Shown here piece by piece: positions 1 to 8,894 of a stretch of 54,322 nt of DNA; positions within the stretch are counted from its first letter, which is position 1; each line of letters begins with the position of its first letter. A model generated the notes under the pieces. That model made no database searches, was not told the DNA's origin, and saw only the letters and a list, made by a program, of their open reading frames with translations. The translations under genes and the position numbers were made by a program. The stretch comes from Sphingobacteriia bacterium. Lineage in GTDB: Bacteria; Bacteroidota; Bacteroidia; Bacteroidales; 4484-276. The stretch covers positions 1 to 54,322 of the forward strand of contig RZYY01000003.1 in the NCBI GenBank assembly GCA_009930115.1, in the 5' to 3' direction.

Positions 1-549
1 CTTAAAAATACCCGCCATTGTGTCAATTCCATCTCTCTGGATTTTATCCCCGATCTGAAATCGGTAAAAACGGACAGAGCAATACTGGCTTCCGGTTGTT
101 TCTGGGGTGTTGAATTCCATCTTAAACGGGAAAAAGGAGTAATTGAGACTACTGCAGGTTATACCGGCGGTCATGTTGTCAATCCTACCTATGAGCAGGT
201 ATGTACCGGAAAAACAGGCCATGCCGAAGCTGTGGAGGTAATCTTTGATTCCGGGGAAACCAGTTACGAAGCACTTCTGAAAGTATATTTTGAAACTCAT
301 GATTTTACCCAGATTGGTGGTCAGGGGCCGGATATTGGCGACCAATACCGTTCCGTGATTTTTTACCTGAACGATGAGCAAAAATCAATAGCCGAAAAAC
401 TAATCAGGATGCTTCAGGAAAAGGGATACAAAGTTGCAACCAAACTGGAAAAGGCTTCTGAGTTTTATCCTGCCGAAAACTATCATCAGGATTATTATGA
501 CAAAACCGGAGGGAATCCATATTGTCATATAAGAAAAAAGGTGTTTTAA
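1..549 (+). CDS. msrA: Peptide methionine sulfoxide reductase MsrB-MsrA fusion, 5' end cut by the window
   Basis: This gene repairs oxidised methionine, reducing methionine sulfoxide in proteins. It is open from base 1 in frame 1 to the stop at 549, so its start lies outside the window. The first residues contain RHCVNS followed by SLDFIP, the typical end of an MsrB domain, with the MsrB catalytic Cys at visible residue 7. After a short linker comes MsrA, with its catalytic motif GCFWG at about residues 33-37, then GYTGG and GHAEAVEV. The C-terminal part has YHQDYY, also typical of MsrA. The domain order is therefore B then A. The MsrB part is only a fragment here, so a complete fusion is an inference. 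No operon partner is visible, because the next gene is on the opposite strand. Confidence 0.9.
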   Translation, partial: LKNTRHCVNSISLDFIPDLKSVKTDRAILASGCFWGVEFHLKREKGVIETTAGYTGGHVVNPTYEQVCTGKTGHAEAVEVIFDSGETSYEALLKVYFETHDFTQIGGQGPDIGDQYRSVIFYLNDEQKSIAEKLIRMLQEKGYKVATKLEKASEFYPAENYHQDYYDKTGGNPYCHIRKKVF

Positions 550-567
550 GTTTAGTGTATGGCTTGA

Positions 568-1131
568 TTAGCGGTTATTGTACTGATTCATTGTAGATTG
601 TGTGCCTGAAAGTACAAAATTTTTAATCATTTCGACGGCAACAGGAATTTTTTCAAGCATAATTTTTTCTTCAGCTTTGGTCCATTTGCCAAGCACATAT
701 TCCACCTGAAAACCTCTGGCGAAGTCTTTTCCTATACCTATCCTTAGTCTTGCAAAATCGCTGTGCCCTAATGTATCGATGATATGATTCAGGCCGTTGT
801 GACTTCCTCCGCTTCCTTTTGGACGCAAACGGAGTACACCGGTATCGAGGTCAATATCATCGGAAACAACCAACAGGTTTTCGACGGGTATTTTTTCTTT
901 ATCAAGCCAGTATTTCACAGCTTTGCCGCTCAGGTTCATGTATGTGGTTGGTTTAATCAGCAGCAATTGTTTGCCTTTTAGTTTTGCTTCTGCCAGGCTT
1001 GCATAGCGTTGTGTGATGTAAGAGGTTTTAAGTTCCGATGCCAGGGCATCCAAAACAATGAAACCAATATTATGACGGGTGTTTGCATACTCATCGCCGA
1101 TATTACCAAGTCCGGTTAAGAGATATTTCAT
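568..1131 (-). CDS. pth: Peptidyl-tRNA hydrolase
   Basis: Pth cleaves peptidyl-tRNA released from stalled ribosomes so that the tRNA can be reused; it is cytosolic. The protein of 187 residues is the usual family length. It begins MKYLLTGLGNIG and carries NTRHNIGF with the catalytic His at residue 20. It also has TTYMNLSG and the SDDIDL...GSGGSHNGL stretch that forms the active-site cleft. An upstream in-frame ATG at 1158 would add nine residues, but homologs begin at the MKYLLTGLGN position, so 1131 is chosen. It lies downstream of prs and rplY on the same strand, an order (prs-ctc-pth) also known in Firmicutes. A hairpin at 1146-1184 separates it from rplY and may lower read-through. Confidence 0.93.
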   Translation of the reverse strand: MKYLLTGLGNIGDEYANTRHNIGFIVLDALASELKTSYITQRYASLAEAKLKGKQLLLIKPTTYMNLSGKAVKYWLDKEKIPVENLLVVSDDIDLDTGVLRLRPKGSGGSHNGLNHIIDTLGHSDFARLRIGIGKDFARGFQVEYVLGKWTKAEEKIMLEKIPVAVEMIKNFVLSGTQSTMNQYNNR

Positions 1132-1145
1132 GCAGGTCTGAATTG

Positions 1146-1184
1146 AAAAAAGGCACAAAGTCAGTAAATGCTTCGTGCCTTTTT
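1146..1184 (-). terminator. Hairpin between rplY and pth, probable terminator or attenuator
   Basis: AAAAAGGCAC at 1147-1156 pairs with GTGCCTTTTT at 1175-1184. A further three pairs follow after one mismatch, around a loop of about ten bases. Read on the minus strand, the hairpin is followed by a short T-run. It lies after rplY and just before the pth start, so it could end or weaken the prs-rplY transcript. Confidence 0.55.
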
Positions 1185-1212
1185 AAAAAAAAATTTATTT
1201 GTTTTGTTTGTT

Positions 1213-1812
1213 CTATGCGTTTTCGGCCGGAGCTTTAGGTTCTGCTGCTGGTTCTTCTTCTTCTGCAACGGCTCTTGCACTCTTAACTGCAGCAATGATG
1301 GAACTTGGCGGATCGAGAAATTCGATGTTTTCTGTTTTCATATCCATCACTTTGATTGATTCGTTGATGTTGAGATTGGTGATATCAACCTGAATTTCAT
1401 CAGGCAGGTATTTCGGTAGTCCTTTAACTTTGAGTTTACGGTACTTGCGCACCAGTTTACCGCCTCTCAGCACTCCTTTTGAAGTTCCGGTCAGGTTGAT
1501 CGGAACGGAAATAGCCACGGATTTGTTGTCAAAAATTTCAAGGAAGTCAACATGCAGGATGTTGTCGGTAACCGGGTGGTATTGTACATCTTTAAGAACG
1601 GAGTTGTAATTTTTTCCTGCGATGTTCAGATTAATAATGTAAGTGTTTGGAGTGAAGATCACATCCTTAAAGCTTTTTTCGGGAACAGAAAAATGAATTT
1701 GTTTTTCCCCGCCATATAACACACAGGGCACATTCCCTTCACTGCGCTGTTTTTTAGCATCTTTTTTCCCTACGTTCTCTCTTGGAGAACCGCTCATTGA
1801 TACTGTTTTCAT
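1213..1812 (-). CDS. rplY: 50S ribosomal protein bL25, long CTC/TL5 form
   Basis: bL25 binds 5S rRNA in the large ribosomal subunit. The 199-residue product is the long CTC form: an N-terminal 5S-binding beta-barrel, then a TL5 C-terminal domain, and an Ala/Glu-rich acidic tail. The N-terminal part shows SGSPRENVGKKDAKKQRSEG and VPCVLYGGE, typical of the family, where incoming RNA contacts are made. The acidic tail (about residues 180-199) is low complexity. It starts 30 bases after the prs stop on the same strand and is probably cotranscribed with it. The start ATG at 1812 fits the family. Confidence 0.93.
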   Translation of the reverse strand: MKTVSMSGSPRENVGKKDAKKQRSEGNVPCVLYGGEKQIHFSVPEKSFKDVIFTPNTYIINLNIAGKNYNSVLKDVQYHPVTDNILHVDFLEIFDNKSVAISVPINLTGTSKGVLRGGKLVRKYRKLKVKGLPKYLPDEIQVDITNLNINESIKVMDMKTENIEFLDPPSSIIAAVKSARAVAEEEEPAAEPKAPAENA

Positions 1813-1842
1813 GTTTAAAAAAATTTGTTAATTAAAAAGTGT

Positions 1843-2784
1843 TTAAAGTATGATTGAAAAACCAAAATGTGTACTGATGGATTTGTTTTTATGTATTCGT
1901 TTAATAACATCTGCAAAGATACTTGCGGTGGATAAAACACGAATTTTGCCGGTTTGTTCGCGATTCAGGGTATCGGTAACAAGAACTTCTGTGAGGGCAG
2001 ATTTTTCGATTCTTTCGAAAGCACTACCTGAAAAGACAGGATGTGTACAGGCTGCTCTCACGCTGCTGGCGCCCATGTCCATCATCAGGTCGGCAGCTTT
2101 GGTGATGGTCCCGGCAGTATCAATAATATCGTCAACCAGGACTATATCTTTGCCTTTGACGTCTCCTATGATTCTGATAGAGTCCACTTCGTTGGCAACT
2201 TTTCGGTGCTTGAAGCAGATTACCAGGTCGGTATTGAGAAATTTGGCGTATGCTGCTGCTCTTTTTGTGCCCCCTGTATCCGGTGAGGCCATGGTGAGAT
2301 TTGGCAGGTTCATTTCTTTGAGGAAAGGAATGAAAATGGAGGAAGCATACATATGATCCACGGGAATGTCAACAAAACCCTGTATCTGATCTGAGTGAAG
2401 GTCCATGGTGATGATGCGGTCAACGCCGGCTGCTACCAGCAGGTTGGTCATCAATTTTGCACCGATGCTTACACGGGGTTTGTCCTTTCGGTCCTGTCTG
2501 GCAAAACCAAAATACGGAATCAGAGCGACTACCCGCTTGGCTGACGCGCGTTTGGCTGCATCAATCAGTAATAAAAGTTCCAGAATATTATCGGCGGGAG
2601 GATTTGTTGACTGAACCAAAAAAACATCAGTTCCTCTGATTGTTTCTTCGAAGCAAGGCTGATATTCACCATCCATAAAGTGATTGATCGTCACTTTACC
2701 AAGCTCTTTACCAAAATGTCCGGCTATTTTTTCTGCCAGATATTTCGAACTGTCGCCGGAGAAAATGTTGACATTCGCTGCCAT
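1843..2784 (-). CDS. prs: Ribose-phosphate pyrophosphokinase (PRPP synthase)
   Basis: This enzyme makes 5-phosphoribosyl 1-diphosphate from ribose 5-phosphate and ATP, feeding purine, pyrimidine, NAD, His and Trp synthesis. The chosen ATG at 2784 gives 313 residues, the normal length, and begins MAANVNIFSGDSS. The frame is open further upstream, but those 42 extra residues have no family resemblance. Visible motifs are the flexible-loop region with RQDRKDKPR, the metal-binding DLHSDQIQGF segment and the PRPP-binding loop VLVDDIIDTAGT. It is followed closely by rplY and then pth. Confidence 0.95.
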   Translation of the reverse strand: MAANVNIFSGDSSKYLAEKIAGHFGKELGKVTINHFMDGEYQPCFEETIRGTDVFLVQSTNPPADNILELLLLIDAAKRASAKRVVALIPYFGFARQDRKDKPRVSIGAKLMTNLLVAAGVDRIITMDLHSDQIQGFVDIPVDHMYASSIFIPFLKEMNLPNLTMASPDTGGTKRAAAYAKFLNTDLVICFKHRKVANEVDSIRIIGDVKGKDIVLVDDIIDTAGTITKAADLMMDMGASSVRAACTHPVFSGSAFERIEKSALTEVLVTDTLNREQTGKIRVLSTASIFADVIKRIHKNKSISTHFGFSIIL

Positions 2785-2888
2785 TTGTCTGAGATTTTTT
2801 GATTCATTTTTCAGCCGCGAAAGTACAACAATTAATTTTGAAGGATGAAAATTTAAGACGGAAAATCCTTTTCTTAACAAGAAATTAA

Positions 2889-2896
2889 TACTTTTG
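2889..2896 (+). promoter_or_regulatory. TAnnTTTG -7 box upstream of tRNA-Leu
   Basis: TACTTTTG matches the Bacteroidota sigma-A -7 consensus TAnnTTTG and lies about 70 bases before the tRNA. No good TTTG is seen at the expected -33 distance, so this is a partial match only. Confidence 0.4.
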
Positions 2897-2966
2897 CACC
2901 CGAAAATCAACTCTGGCCATGGCTGATGTCATTTCAACGAGTTCATTTTTTTGAAAAATTTTACAA

Positions 2967-3049
2967 GCCCGAGTGGCGGAACAGGTAGACGCGTTGGTCT
3001 CAAAAACCAATGAGCTTTGCTCGTACCGGTTCGATTCCGGTCTCGGGTA
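2967..3049 (+). tRNA. tRNA-Leu (anticodon CAA)
   Basis: A complete type II tRNA can be folded by eye. The acceptor stem is GCCCGAG (2967-2973) with CTCGGGT (3042-3048), with a G-U first pair, and A3049 is the discriminator. The anticodon stem TTGGT/ACCAA encloses loop CTCAAAA, giving anticodon CAA at 3001-3003, which reads UUG leucine codons. A long variable arm, GAGC-TTT-GCTC, is typical of tRNA-Leu. The T-arm is ACCGG/CCGGT with a TTCGATT loop. The CCA end is not encoded. A strong terminator follows directly. Confidence 0.97.
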
Positions 3050-3058
3050 CTTACTCAA

Positions 3059-3094
3059 ACCCTGCATATGTTTTTTATATGCAGGGTTTTTTTT
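3059..3094 (+). terminator. Rho-independent terminator after tRNA-Leu
   Basis: ACCCTGCATAT (3059-3069) pairs perfectly with ATATGCAGGGT (3077-3087) around a seven-base loop and is followed by a run of eight T. This is a textbook terminator for the tRNA transcript. Confidence 0.9.
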
Positions 3095-3130
3095 GTAAAA
3101 AAGGTCGAATAGGCATTTTTATCTAATAAG

Positions 3131-3193
3131 AAAAAGCTGTTTCAGGATATGGGTTTTTCGCTGAAAACATTCGTAACATCCTGAAACAGCTTT
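3131..3193 (-). terminator. Long-stem hairpin after the secreted protease gene, probable terminator
   Basis: AAAGCTGTTTCAGGAT (3133-3148) pairs perfectly with ATCCTGAAACAGCTTT (3178-3193), 16 pairs, around a 29-base loop that itself holds GTTTT/AAAAC. On the minus strand the stem ends in a run of five T, about 20 bases after the protease stop codon. It could act in both directions. The stem is longer than most terminators here. Confidence 0.75.
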
Positions 3194-3212
3194 AAGTCAG
3201 TGATTTTTAAGA

Positions 3213-6200
3213 TTACATGACAACTACTTTTTTAAGTACATCCATGTCAGCATTTTTGATCCGGATGAAATAAACTCCTTTTTCCAAATCTGAAATGTTG
3301 ATAGTTGTTTGGTCAGACAAATTCATTTCTTTACAGGTTCTGCCTTCCATGCCGGTGATTTGAATCAAAACCGGCCATTTTGCAATTCCCGCAAGTTTGA
3401 TAATATCTTTTGCCGGATTAGGATGGATGGTAACAGGATTTTCTTGTGTTTCATCAATTCCTGTTATTATTGTCATACTGGTGATCTTTGATATACCTTC
3501 GCTTTCATAATCAGATTGATTGGGGTAAGCAGGATCATACACTCCAAAAATTTCGGCTGGCGAAATAGCTTCATTATCAAGCCAGAGCTCTATTTCTTCA
3601 CCGTCCTGATATCCAGTTACACCTGTTGCTGTTGAATCATTTCCAAACACTACCAAGACATGATTAACATTAGGGTCTGTAATTACAACCTTTCCAAAAG
3701 ATTGCCACCCAGGCTGTCCTGCCATGATGGTATCACCGGGAAGGACAGGAAAGTTTGCGCCAAGCAATGCATCACTGGTAATAAGAATCAGATGTGAATT
3801 TCCGGTTGGTACATAATAATCGCCGGATGGTTTTTGCGGAGCAACAGTTTTGGAGATCGGGAAGTTAATATTTGCTGCTTCGTTCATCTTCAGAAGGTAG
3901 CTTTTGCCGGTTTGCAAAAATTCGAGGGTCATAACTTCTGCTTCTGGCCAATAAACCTGGGTACCTGCAATTTCTTTTGCAACAGTCAAATTATTGCCCA
4001 GCGGAGCAAACAGTTCGTCAGCAGCAACATCATATTCGCTGATAACCGGGATGAGGTTCCAACCTTCCTCAAGCGAGAGGGTGCGGTTCACCAGATCATA
4101 ACCCGAGACTTCGAGTGTTACACTTTCTGAAACTTTTATTTTATAACCGGAATGAACATTCCAAAGCCCGAGGGTATTTATTCCGGCTTCCGGCCAGTAG
4201 GCACCTTCCATGCTTTGAACTATTACAAGCTTATCGGAGATGGAAGCAAAAATATTTTCAAACTGACTTTCAGCAGGCAGCAAATAGATTGAAAAGCCGC
4301 TCCAGCCTTCAGGAATCGTAATCATTTGCTGCATCAATGGCGGCATTTCGCCGGCTATGGGCGGGAAGGTGATATAGTCGATCCATCCGCAATCCTGGCC
4401 GTTTGCAGCGGATTGATCCTTTTGGTAAACCCATTTAAATGTCCGTTCACCCTGTGTAACAGAATAGACTACTTCAGTCCAGTTTACTTCGCCGGCCCAT
4501 TGCTCTTCGAGCTGATCATCAATGTAGAAATTGAGGTAATCATAATCAGGTTCGGAGGATACTTTTAGGTAAAACGATATTTCTCCGTCAGCAACAACAT
4601 CGAGGGTGATTTCAAGTGTTGTCTGCGAGTTGTTTCCAATACTTCCTGATTTTGCCGAATAAATACCTTCAAAGGCTTCTTCATTGGTAACAGCCCAGTT
4701 GGCATTACCCGAAGTTTCCCAGTCGTACTGGCTAAAATCGCCTGTTTCGAAATCTTCGATCGAAATGCCGACAGCCAAATTGATTTCAAAAGTATAGGTA
4801 AAACTATTACCGTTTGATTCGCAGTTTATTGTCAGTTCTATTGGAATGACGTGACCGATTGGTGTTGCTGCATCCACGCTCAGGCCGAACATAATTTCAT
4901 CAGCTTCGCCGGCTGCCAGTGTAGCCAAAGTAGCTGAACCATTGTTAATCACAGTATAAATATCAGTGGTTGTTATTGTGGCTGTGAGATCAGTAACATC
5001 AAACAGTCCTTTGTTGCTGATTTCAATTTCAGTTTCAATGGTTTCACCCGGATCAATATTTCCGTTGTTATTTCCGTTTGGATCTAATATCTGAATACTT
5101 CCGGTTTCGATAGAGTAAGCGGTTACCGTCAATCCTTTAATACAAAAATTTCCTGAATTCTGAAATCCTGACGGGTCGTCGTAATCATAGAAATCGTGCC
5201 ATTCTCCGTTTTCGAAGTAATAACTTTCGTCGGGACTGGCAGTTGAGTTAACAATGGATTTTGTTGCAGCCCCGAGCAGTACGGGCACATCGGAGGTACG
5301 ATCGTAAGGTATTCCACCTTCAGAAAGTTGCAGATAAATATAAAAATCGTCTCCTTCTGTGAGATCAACCGGTTGTTCCAGGTCAACAGTATGAAGTCCT
5401 ATGTTACTGAAATTACCAGAAAGCGAGGAAAGTTGGTCCTGCAGAATCCCGCCAATGAAATTGTCATAGATTTTTACCACGTAATCCACATCGTCTGCTG
5501 CGGTGTAAAAATTAACAGTTTTGAGCATATCACCGGAAACAGCAATGAATTTGTTAAAAACTTCTGTGGTATTTAGTTTTGTGTCTCTCCATCCGTGATA
5601 ATCATGGTAATAAACGTTGTCGTATTCAAACAGGTCAACATCCTGAAAGGAGATAGCTCCCATTTCAGGATGATGTCCGGCATGTTTATCATAATAGGAA
5701 ATCCAGAAAAATCCGGAGAGTCCCCAGCCTGAGCCCCAGCTGTTTTTGCATAACCATGCGCCAGGCTGTGGGGCCTGTGTGGTTTTATTGTCATCCCATC
5801 CGACAATTGCGATGGCATGGTTGGGGTCAAGTGTACTGGTTGGTGGCTGATAGTGTACGTAATTGGATATGAACTGGCCATCATAGCACATGCAGGTTCC
5901 CATGACACCATATTCCATAATTTTGGTTTTTAACAGGTCAATGTTTTCAAGATTATCGCCAACGGTGTACCATTCAATATGTTTAGGGTAATATTTATGA
6001 TAGGTGTCGAGGTATCTGGCCGGTGGGCTGCTGAACGATTGACCGTCAATGTCCCTTACAGGACCTTCGCCCCTTGCAATGTATGCTGAAGTAACACGGT
6101 AGTCGCCACCTTCGTGAACAACAAGTCCGTTGCCGGTTGGCGGGTCCAAATCCTCATTGTAGTGCTGGTTAAAGCCATTCCACCAGTCAAGATGGTATTC

Positions 6201-6437
6201 AGCAAGGTTGGGTTCACCGGTCTCACCGGCTGCTGCCCAGTTGCCCGTAACAAGTAAATTTCCTTCCATGGCTGCCATTACACCATGGGTCCAACAGGTT
6301 CCTCCCTGTTGGTTTTTTACTGAGGTTACATAGTTGATCCCGTTTACATTTCGGAGGTCATAAGTAGCAGGTGGTGTTTGCGCCTGAACCGCCAGGATCA
6401 GGCTTAGCATAGATACAATTGCGTAAAGCTTTTTCAT
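3213..6437 (-). CDS. Secreted papain-like (C1A) cysteine protease with T9SS sorting domain
   Basis: This 1074-residue protein is probably an extracellular protease. A signal peptide (residues 1-20, [10 protein letters not shown]...VQAQ) leads into a C1-family catalytic domain. Cys48 lies in QGGTCWTHG, His207 in [11 protein letters not shown] and Asn232 in [10 protein letters not shown]. The oxyanion Gln (43 or 44) is four or five residues before Cys, closer than in papain. A lectin-like beta domain often paired with such proteases follows (about 260-460). Next come a CARDB-like adhesion domain (about 460-560) and a MAM/CBM-like domain beginning [12 protein letters not shown] (to about 695). 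Two copies of a module with GW...YWPEA motifs (about 704-862) come after that. The last 75 residues (from [10 protein letters not shown] to LKKVVVM) are a Por/T9SS type A sorting domain, so export by type IX secretion and surface attachment or release is inferred. It is monocistronic. Confidence 0.92.
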   Translation of the reverse strand: MKKLYAIVSMLSLILAVQAQTPPATYDLRNVNGINYVTSVKNQQGGTCWTHGVMAAMEGNLLVTGNWAAAGETGEPNLAEYHLDWWNGFNQHYNEDLDPPTGNGLVVHEGGDYRVTSAYIARGEGPVRDIDGQSFSSPPARYLDTYHKYYPKHIEWYTVGDNLENIDLLKTKIMEYGVMGTCMCYDGQFISNYVHYQPPTSTLDPNHAIAIVGWDDNKTTQAPQPGAWLCKNSWGSGWGLSGFFWISYYDKHAGHHPEMGAISFQDVDLFEYDNVYYHDYHGWRDTKLNTTEVFNKFIAVSGDMLKTVNFYTAADDVDYVVKIYDNFIGGILQDQLSSLSGNFSNIGLHTVDLEQPVDLTEGDDFYIYLQLSEGGIPYDRTSDVPVLLGAATKSIVNSTASPDESYYFENGEWHDFYDYDDPSGFQNSGNFCIKGLTVTAYSIETGSIQILDPNGNNNGNIDPGETIETEIEISNKGLFDVTDLTATITTTDIYTVINNGSATLATLAAGEADEIMFGLSVDAATPIGHVIPIELTINCESNGNSFTYTFEINLAVGISIEDFETGDFSQYDWETSGNANWAVTNEEAFEGIYSAKSGSIGNNSQTTLEITLDVVADGEISFYLKVSSEPDYDYLNFYIDDQLEEQWAGEVNWTEVVYSVTQGERTFKWVYQKDQSAANGQDCGWIDYITFPPIAGEMPPLMQQMITIPEGWSGFSIYLLPAESQFENIFASISDKLVIVQSMEGAYWPEAGINTLGLWNVHSGYKIKVSESVTLEVSGYDLVNRTLSLEEGWNLIPVISEYDVAADELFAPLGNNLTVAKEIAGTQVYWPEAEVMTLEFLQTGKSYLLKMNEAANINFPISKTVAPQKPSGDYYVPTGNSHLILITSDALLGANFPVLPGDTIMAGQPGWQSFGKVVITDPNVNHVLVVFGNDSTATGVTGYQDGEEIELWLDNEAISPAEIFGVYDPAYPNQSDYESEGISKITSMTIITGIDETQENPVTIHPNPAKDIIKLAGIAKWPVLIQITGMEGRTCKEMNLSDQTTINISDLEKGVYFIRIKNADMDVLKKVVVM

Positions 6438-6831
6438 GTTGGGAGTGATTTATTAGTTATGAAAAAATTAAGTTCAGTTGATTATTTAATTCGCTGATAT
6501 TTCATATGATTTGTTTGGGTAAAATCAATTGGCGCAATTCTATAATCTGAAACGGAAATTACAACTTTCCGGTTAATTATTGCCTGACAAAGATAGTTTT
6601 TTATGTCCAGGGAAGATTATTTTGAGGAAAATTTAGTGAAATCCTGATAGATGGTTTTTATCCCACAACAAGAAAAGTAAGGTTGGATAATTTGTAAAAA
6701 TCAGGTTTACAATTAGTAACTGAAGTCAGTCAGGGATTGATTATTATAATTTACGATCTTACTTTCTTAATACAGTAGTAAAATCTTGAATTGAGAAGCA
6801 GTATCATTCTTCCTTTCGGTTGGAGAAGCGA
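6438..6831. other. Intergenic region upstream of the protease gene
   Basis: This 394-base AT-rich stretch holds no convincing gene. It contains TATCTTTG read on the minus strand at 6598-6605, a match to the Bacteroidota -7 box, which could give the protease gene a leader of roughly 150 bases. No clear -33 TTTG is seen and no other structure was recognised. Confidence 0.6.
6598..6605 (-). promoter_or_regulatory. TAnnTTTG -7 box upstream of the secreted protease
   Basis: TATCTTTG on the minus strand matches TAnnTTTG. It lies 161 bases before the protease start. The -33 element is not recognisable. Confidence 0.35.
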
Positions 6832-7275
6832 TTATTTTTCTTTCAGCAACTGATTGCGTTCATCGAGAAGATGGTCAATGGCTTCAGTGGTAAGGCCGGG
6901 GCGCTTAAGCATTTCGTCAATCAGTCGGATTTTTTCATTGATATCGGTATCGGGATCGTTTTTTGGAGGAATGTAAGCTGGTGTTCCGTATTCCACAGTT
7001 TCATCGACAGTAATAAAGTCCTCGCCAAGGTCCTGCTTCATGATGTTCAGAAACTGTCGTACCATTTTTTGGAAAGGCAGTCCCATCTGATCGAGCATTT
7101 CATTGGGGATATTGGTTTTGAACATTTCATAATTGTTGATAATGAAATCAATGTTCTGTTTGAGAACTGGGTCGAGGTGATCGAAGCGGGGGTCGTTGGT
7201 GTGGGCTTTGATCTTTTTTAACAATCTGATCAGTTCATCGAGGTCGCGCTGGAATGACTCATTGAATTGGCTCAT
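6832..7275 (-). CDS. Conserved-looking hypothetical protein, mostly helical
   Basis: I do not recognise this 147-residue protein. It starts MSQFNESFQRDLDELIRLLKKIK and is rich in charged residues and predicted helix. There is a Pro-rich stretch near the middle (YGTPAYIPPKNDPDTD, about residues 104-119) and a helical C-terminal part ending HLLDERNQLLKEK. No signal peptide, membrane segment or Cys cluster is seen, so it is probably cytosolic. The ATG at 7275 is preferred over 7314 because the upstream extension is unlike a protein start. The codon use and length suggest a real gene. It is separated from the dipeptidase by 132 bases with a terminator. Confidence 0.7.
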   Translation of the reverse strand: MSQFNESFQRDLDELIRLLKKIKAHTNDPRFDHLDPVLKQNIDFIINNYEMFKTNIPNEMLDQMGLPFQKMVRQFLNIMKQDLGEDFITVDETVEYGTPAYIPPKNDPDTDINEKIRLIDEMLKRPGLTTEAIDHLLDERNQLLKEK

Positions 7276-7330
7276 ATTCCTGGCTGATTTGAATTTTGCT
7301 GCAAAAATAATCAAGATATTTGAAAGGGGA

Positions 7331-7368
7331 AAAACAAAACTGCCTTCCTGAAAAGCTGAAAGGCAGTT
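7331..7368 (-). terminator. Probable terminator after the M20 dipeptidase
   Basis: AACTGCCTT (7338-7346) pairs with AAGGCAGTT (7360-7368). On the minus strand the stem is followed by TTGTTTTT. It lies 40 bases after the dipeptidase stop codon. Confidence 0.7.
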
Positions 7369-7407
7369 GTTTAGTGGCTTTTGCTGAAATATGCAATTTT
7401 GCTGTCT

Positions 7408-8775
7408 CTACATCATTTCGGTGAAATACTGATAAAAATAAGGAATGGTTTCAATTCCTTTGTAGAAGTTGAACAGGGGATAATTTTCGTTTGGTGAGTG
7501 GATGGCATCTGATTCAAGCCCGAATCCCATCAGGATAGATTTTAATCCGAGAATTTTTTCAAAGGTTGAGATAATTGGGATACTTCCTCCGCTTCTCACA
7601 GGGACAGGACGTTTGCCAAATGTTGCGGTGTAAGCTTTGTCGGCTGCCTGATAGGCTTTCATGTCGGTAGGCGAAACGTAGGGGAATCCTCCATGCAATT
7701 CGGTTACTTTCACTTTCACTGATTTTGGTGCAAGGCTTTCGAAGTATTTCTGGAAAAGTTGAGCAATTTTTTTGTGATCCTGATTAGGGACAAGACGCAT
7801 GGAGATTTTGGCATAGGCTTTAGAGGGGATTACTGTTTTGGCGCCTTCACCCGTATAGCCTCCCCATATCCCGTTTACATCAAGGGATGGGCGAATGCCG
7901 GTACGTTCGCTGGTGGTAAAGCCTTTTTCGCCTTCCACATCGGCGATATCTATGGATTTTTTGTATTTATCAAGGTTGAATGGTGCTTTGGCCATCATTT
8001 CGCGTTCTTCTTTTGAAACCTCCAAAACATCGTCATAAAATCCGGGGACAGTAATTTTAAAATTTTCGTCCTGTAAATGAGCTATCATTCTTGCCAACAC
8101 ATTAATCGGATTGGCAACAGCTCCTCCGTAAAGGCCTGAATGCAGATCGCGGTTGGGGCCGGTTACTTCTACTTCCATGTATGCCAGTCCGCGCAATCCG
8201 GAAGTAATTGAAGGAACATCCTGAGCAATCATACTGGTATCTGATACAAGGATAATATCGGCTTTGAGCATTTCTTTGTGTATTTCACAAAATTTACCAA
8301 GATTTGGTGAACCGATTTCTTCTTCCCCTTCAATCATGAACTTTACATTGCAGGGCAAAGTATTTGTTTTTACCATCAGCTCAAAAGCTTTGGCATGCAT
8401 AAAAGACTGGCCTTTATCATCGTCGGCACCGCGGGCATAGATTTTTTCGTCTCTTACTTCCGGTTTGAAAGGTTCTGATTTCCACATATCAATTGGGTCA
8501 ACAGGCATCACGTCGTAGTGACCATAAACAAGAACAGTGGGTTTGGCAGGATCAATCATCTTCTCCGCGTAAACTACCGGATTTCCATCGCTTGGCATCA
8601 CTTCAGCCTTATCTGCACCAGCTTCAAGAATGAATTTTTTCCATTGCTCTGCGGCTCGCAGCATATCCGGCTTGTGATCTGATATTGAGCTGATTGAAGG
8701 AATTCTTATTAGCGTAAACAGCTCTTCAAGAAATCTGTCCTTGTGTTCTTCAATGTACTTCTTAATATGTTCCAT
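7408..8775 (-). CDS. M20 family dipeptidase (zinc metallopeptidase)
   Basis: This 455-residue protein is a cytosolic dinuclear-zinc peptidase that most likely cleaves dipeptides. The metal and catalytic residues of family M20 are all visible: His86 and Asp88 in GHYDVMPVDP, the bridging Asp119 in GADDDKG, catalytic Glu152 and ligand Glu153 in EGEEEIGSPN, Asp179 in VSDTSM, and His426 in HSPNENYP. The dimerisation domain follows from about residue 205 (HSGLYGG). No signal peptide is seen. It resembles the CNDP/PepV-like dipeptidases common in Bacteroidota, but the exact substrate cannot be told from the sequence. It is transcribed away from gap and has its own terminator. Confidence 0.92.
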   Translation of the reverse strand: MEHIKKYIEEHKDRFLEELFTLIRIPSISSISDHKPDMLRAAEQWKKFILEAGADKAEVMPSDGNPVVYAEKMIDPAKPTVLVYGHYDVMPVDPIDMWKSEPFKPEVRDEKIYARGADDDKGQSFMHAKAFELMVKTNTLPCNVKFMIEGEEEIGSPNLGKFCEIHKEMLKADIILVSDTSMIAQDVPSITSGLRGLAYMEVEVTGPNRDLHSGLYGGAVANPINVLARMIAHLQDENFKITVPGFYDDVLEVSKEEREMMAKAPFNLDKYKKSIDIADVEGEKGFTTSERTGIRPSLDVNGIWGGYTGEGAKTVIPSKAYAKISMRLVPNQDHKKIAQLFQKYFESLAPKSVKVKVTELHGGFPYVSPTDMKAYQAADKAYTATFGKRPVPVRSGGSIPIISTFEKILGLKSILMGFGLESDAIHSPNENYPLFNFYKGIETIPYFYQYFTEMM

Positions 8776-8843
8776 TAGTAATGTTGATTATGTTTATAAA
8801 TATGATTTTAATTTTTTGGAGTTAACAGTGGCTATATAAATCA

Positions 8844-8851
8844 TAATTTTG
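8844..8851 (+). promoter_or_regulatory. TAnnTTTG -7 box upstream of gap
   Basis: TAATTTTG matches the -7 consensus 43 bases before the gap start codon. The nearest TTTG (8815-8818) is about 25 bases upstream, somewhat far for a -33 element. Confidence 0.45.
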
Positions 8852-8894
8852 CCGCTCAGTTAAAACGTGGTAAAATTACTCATTTTGATTTAAA

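Noticed and set aside
1850-2356. 168-codon open frame on the plus strand
   Set aside because: It is a shadow of prs, which is well supported on the minus strand.
2885-3067. 60-codon open frame on the minus strand
   Set aside because: It is antisense to the tRNA-Leu gene and its terminator.
3131-3193. Small RNA gene in the long hairpin
   Set aside because: The place just after the protease stop and the T-run on the minus strand fit a terminator better.
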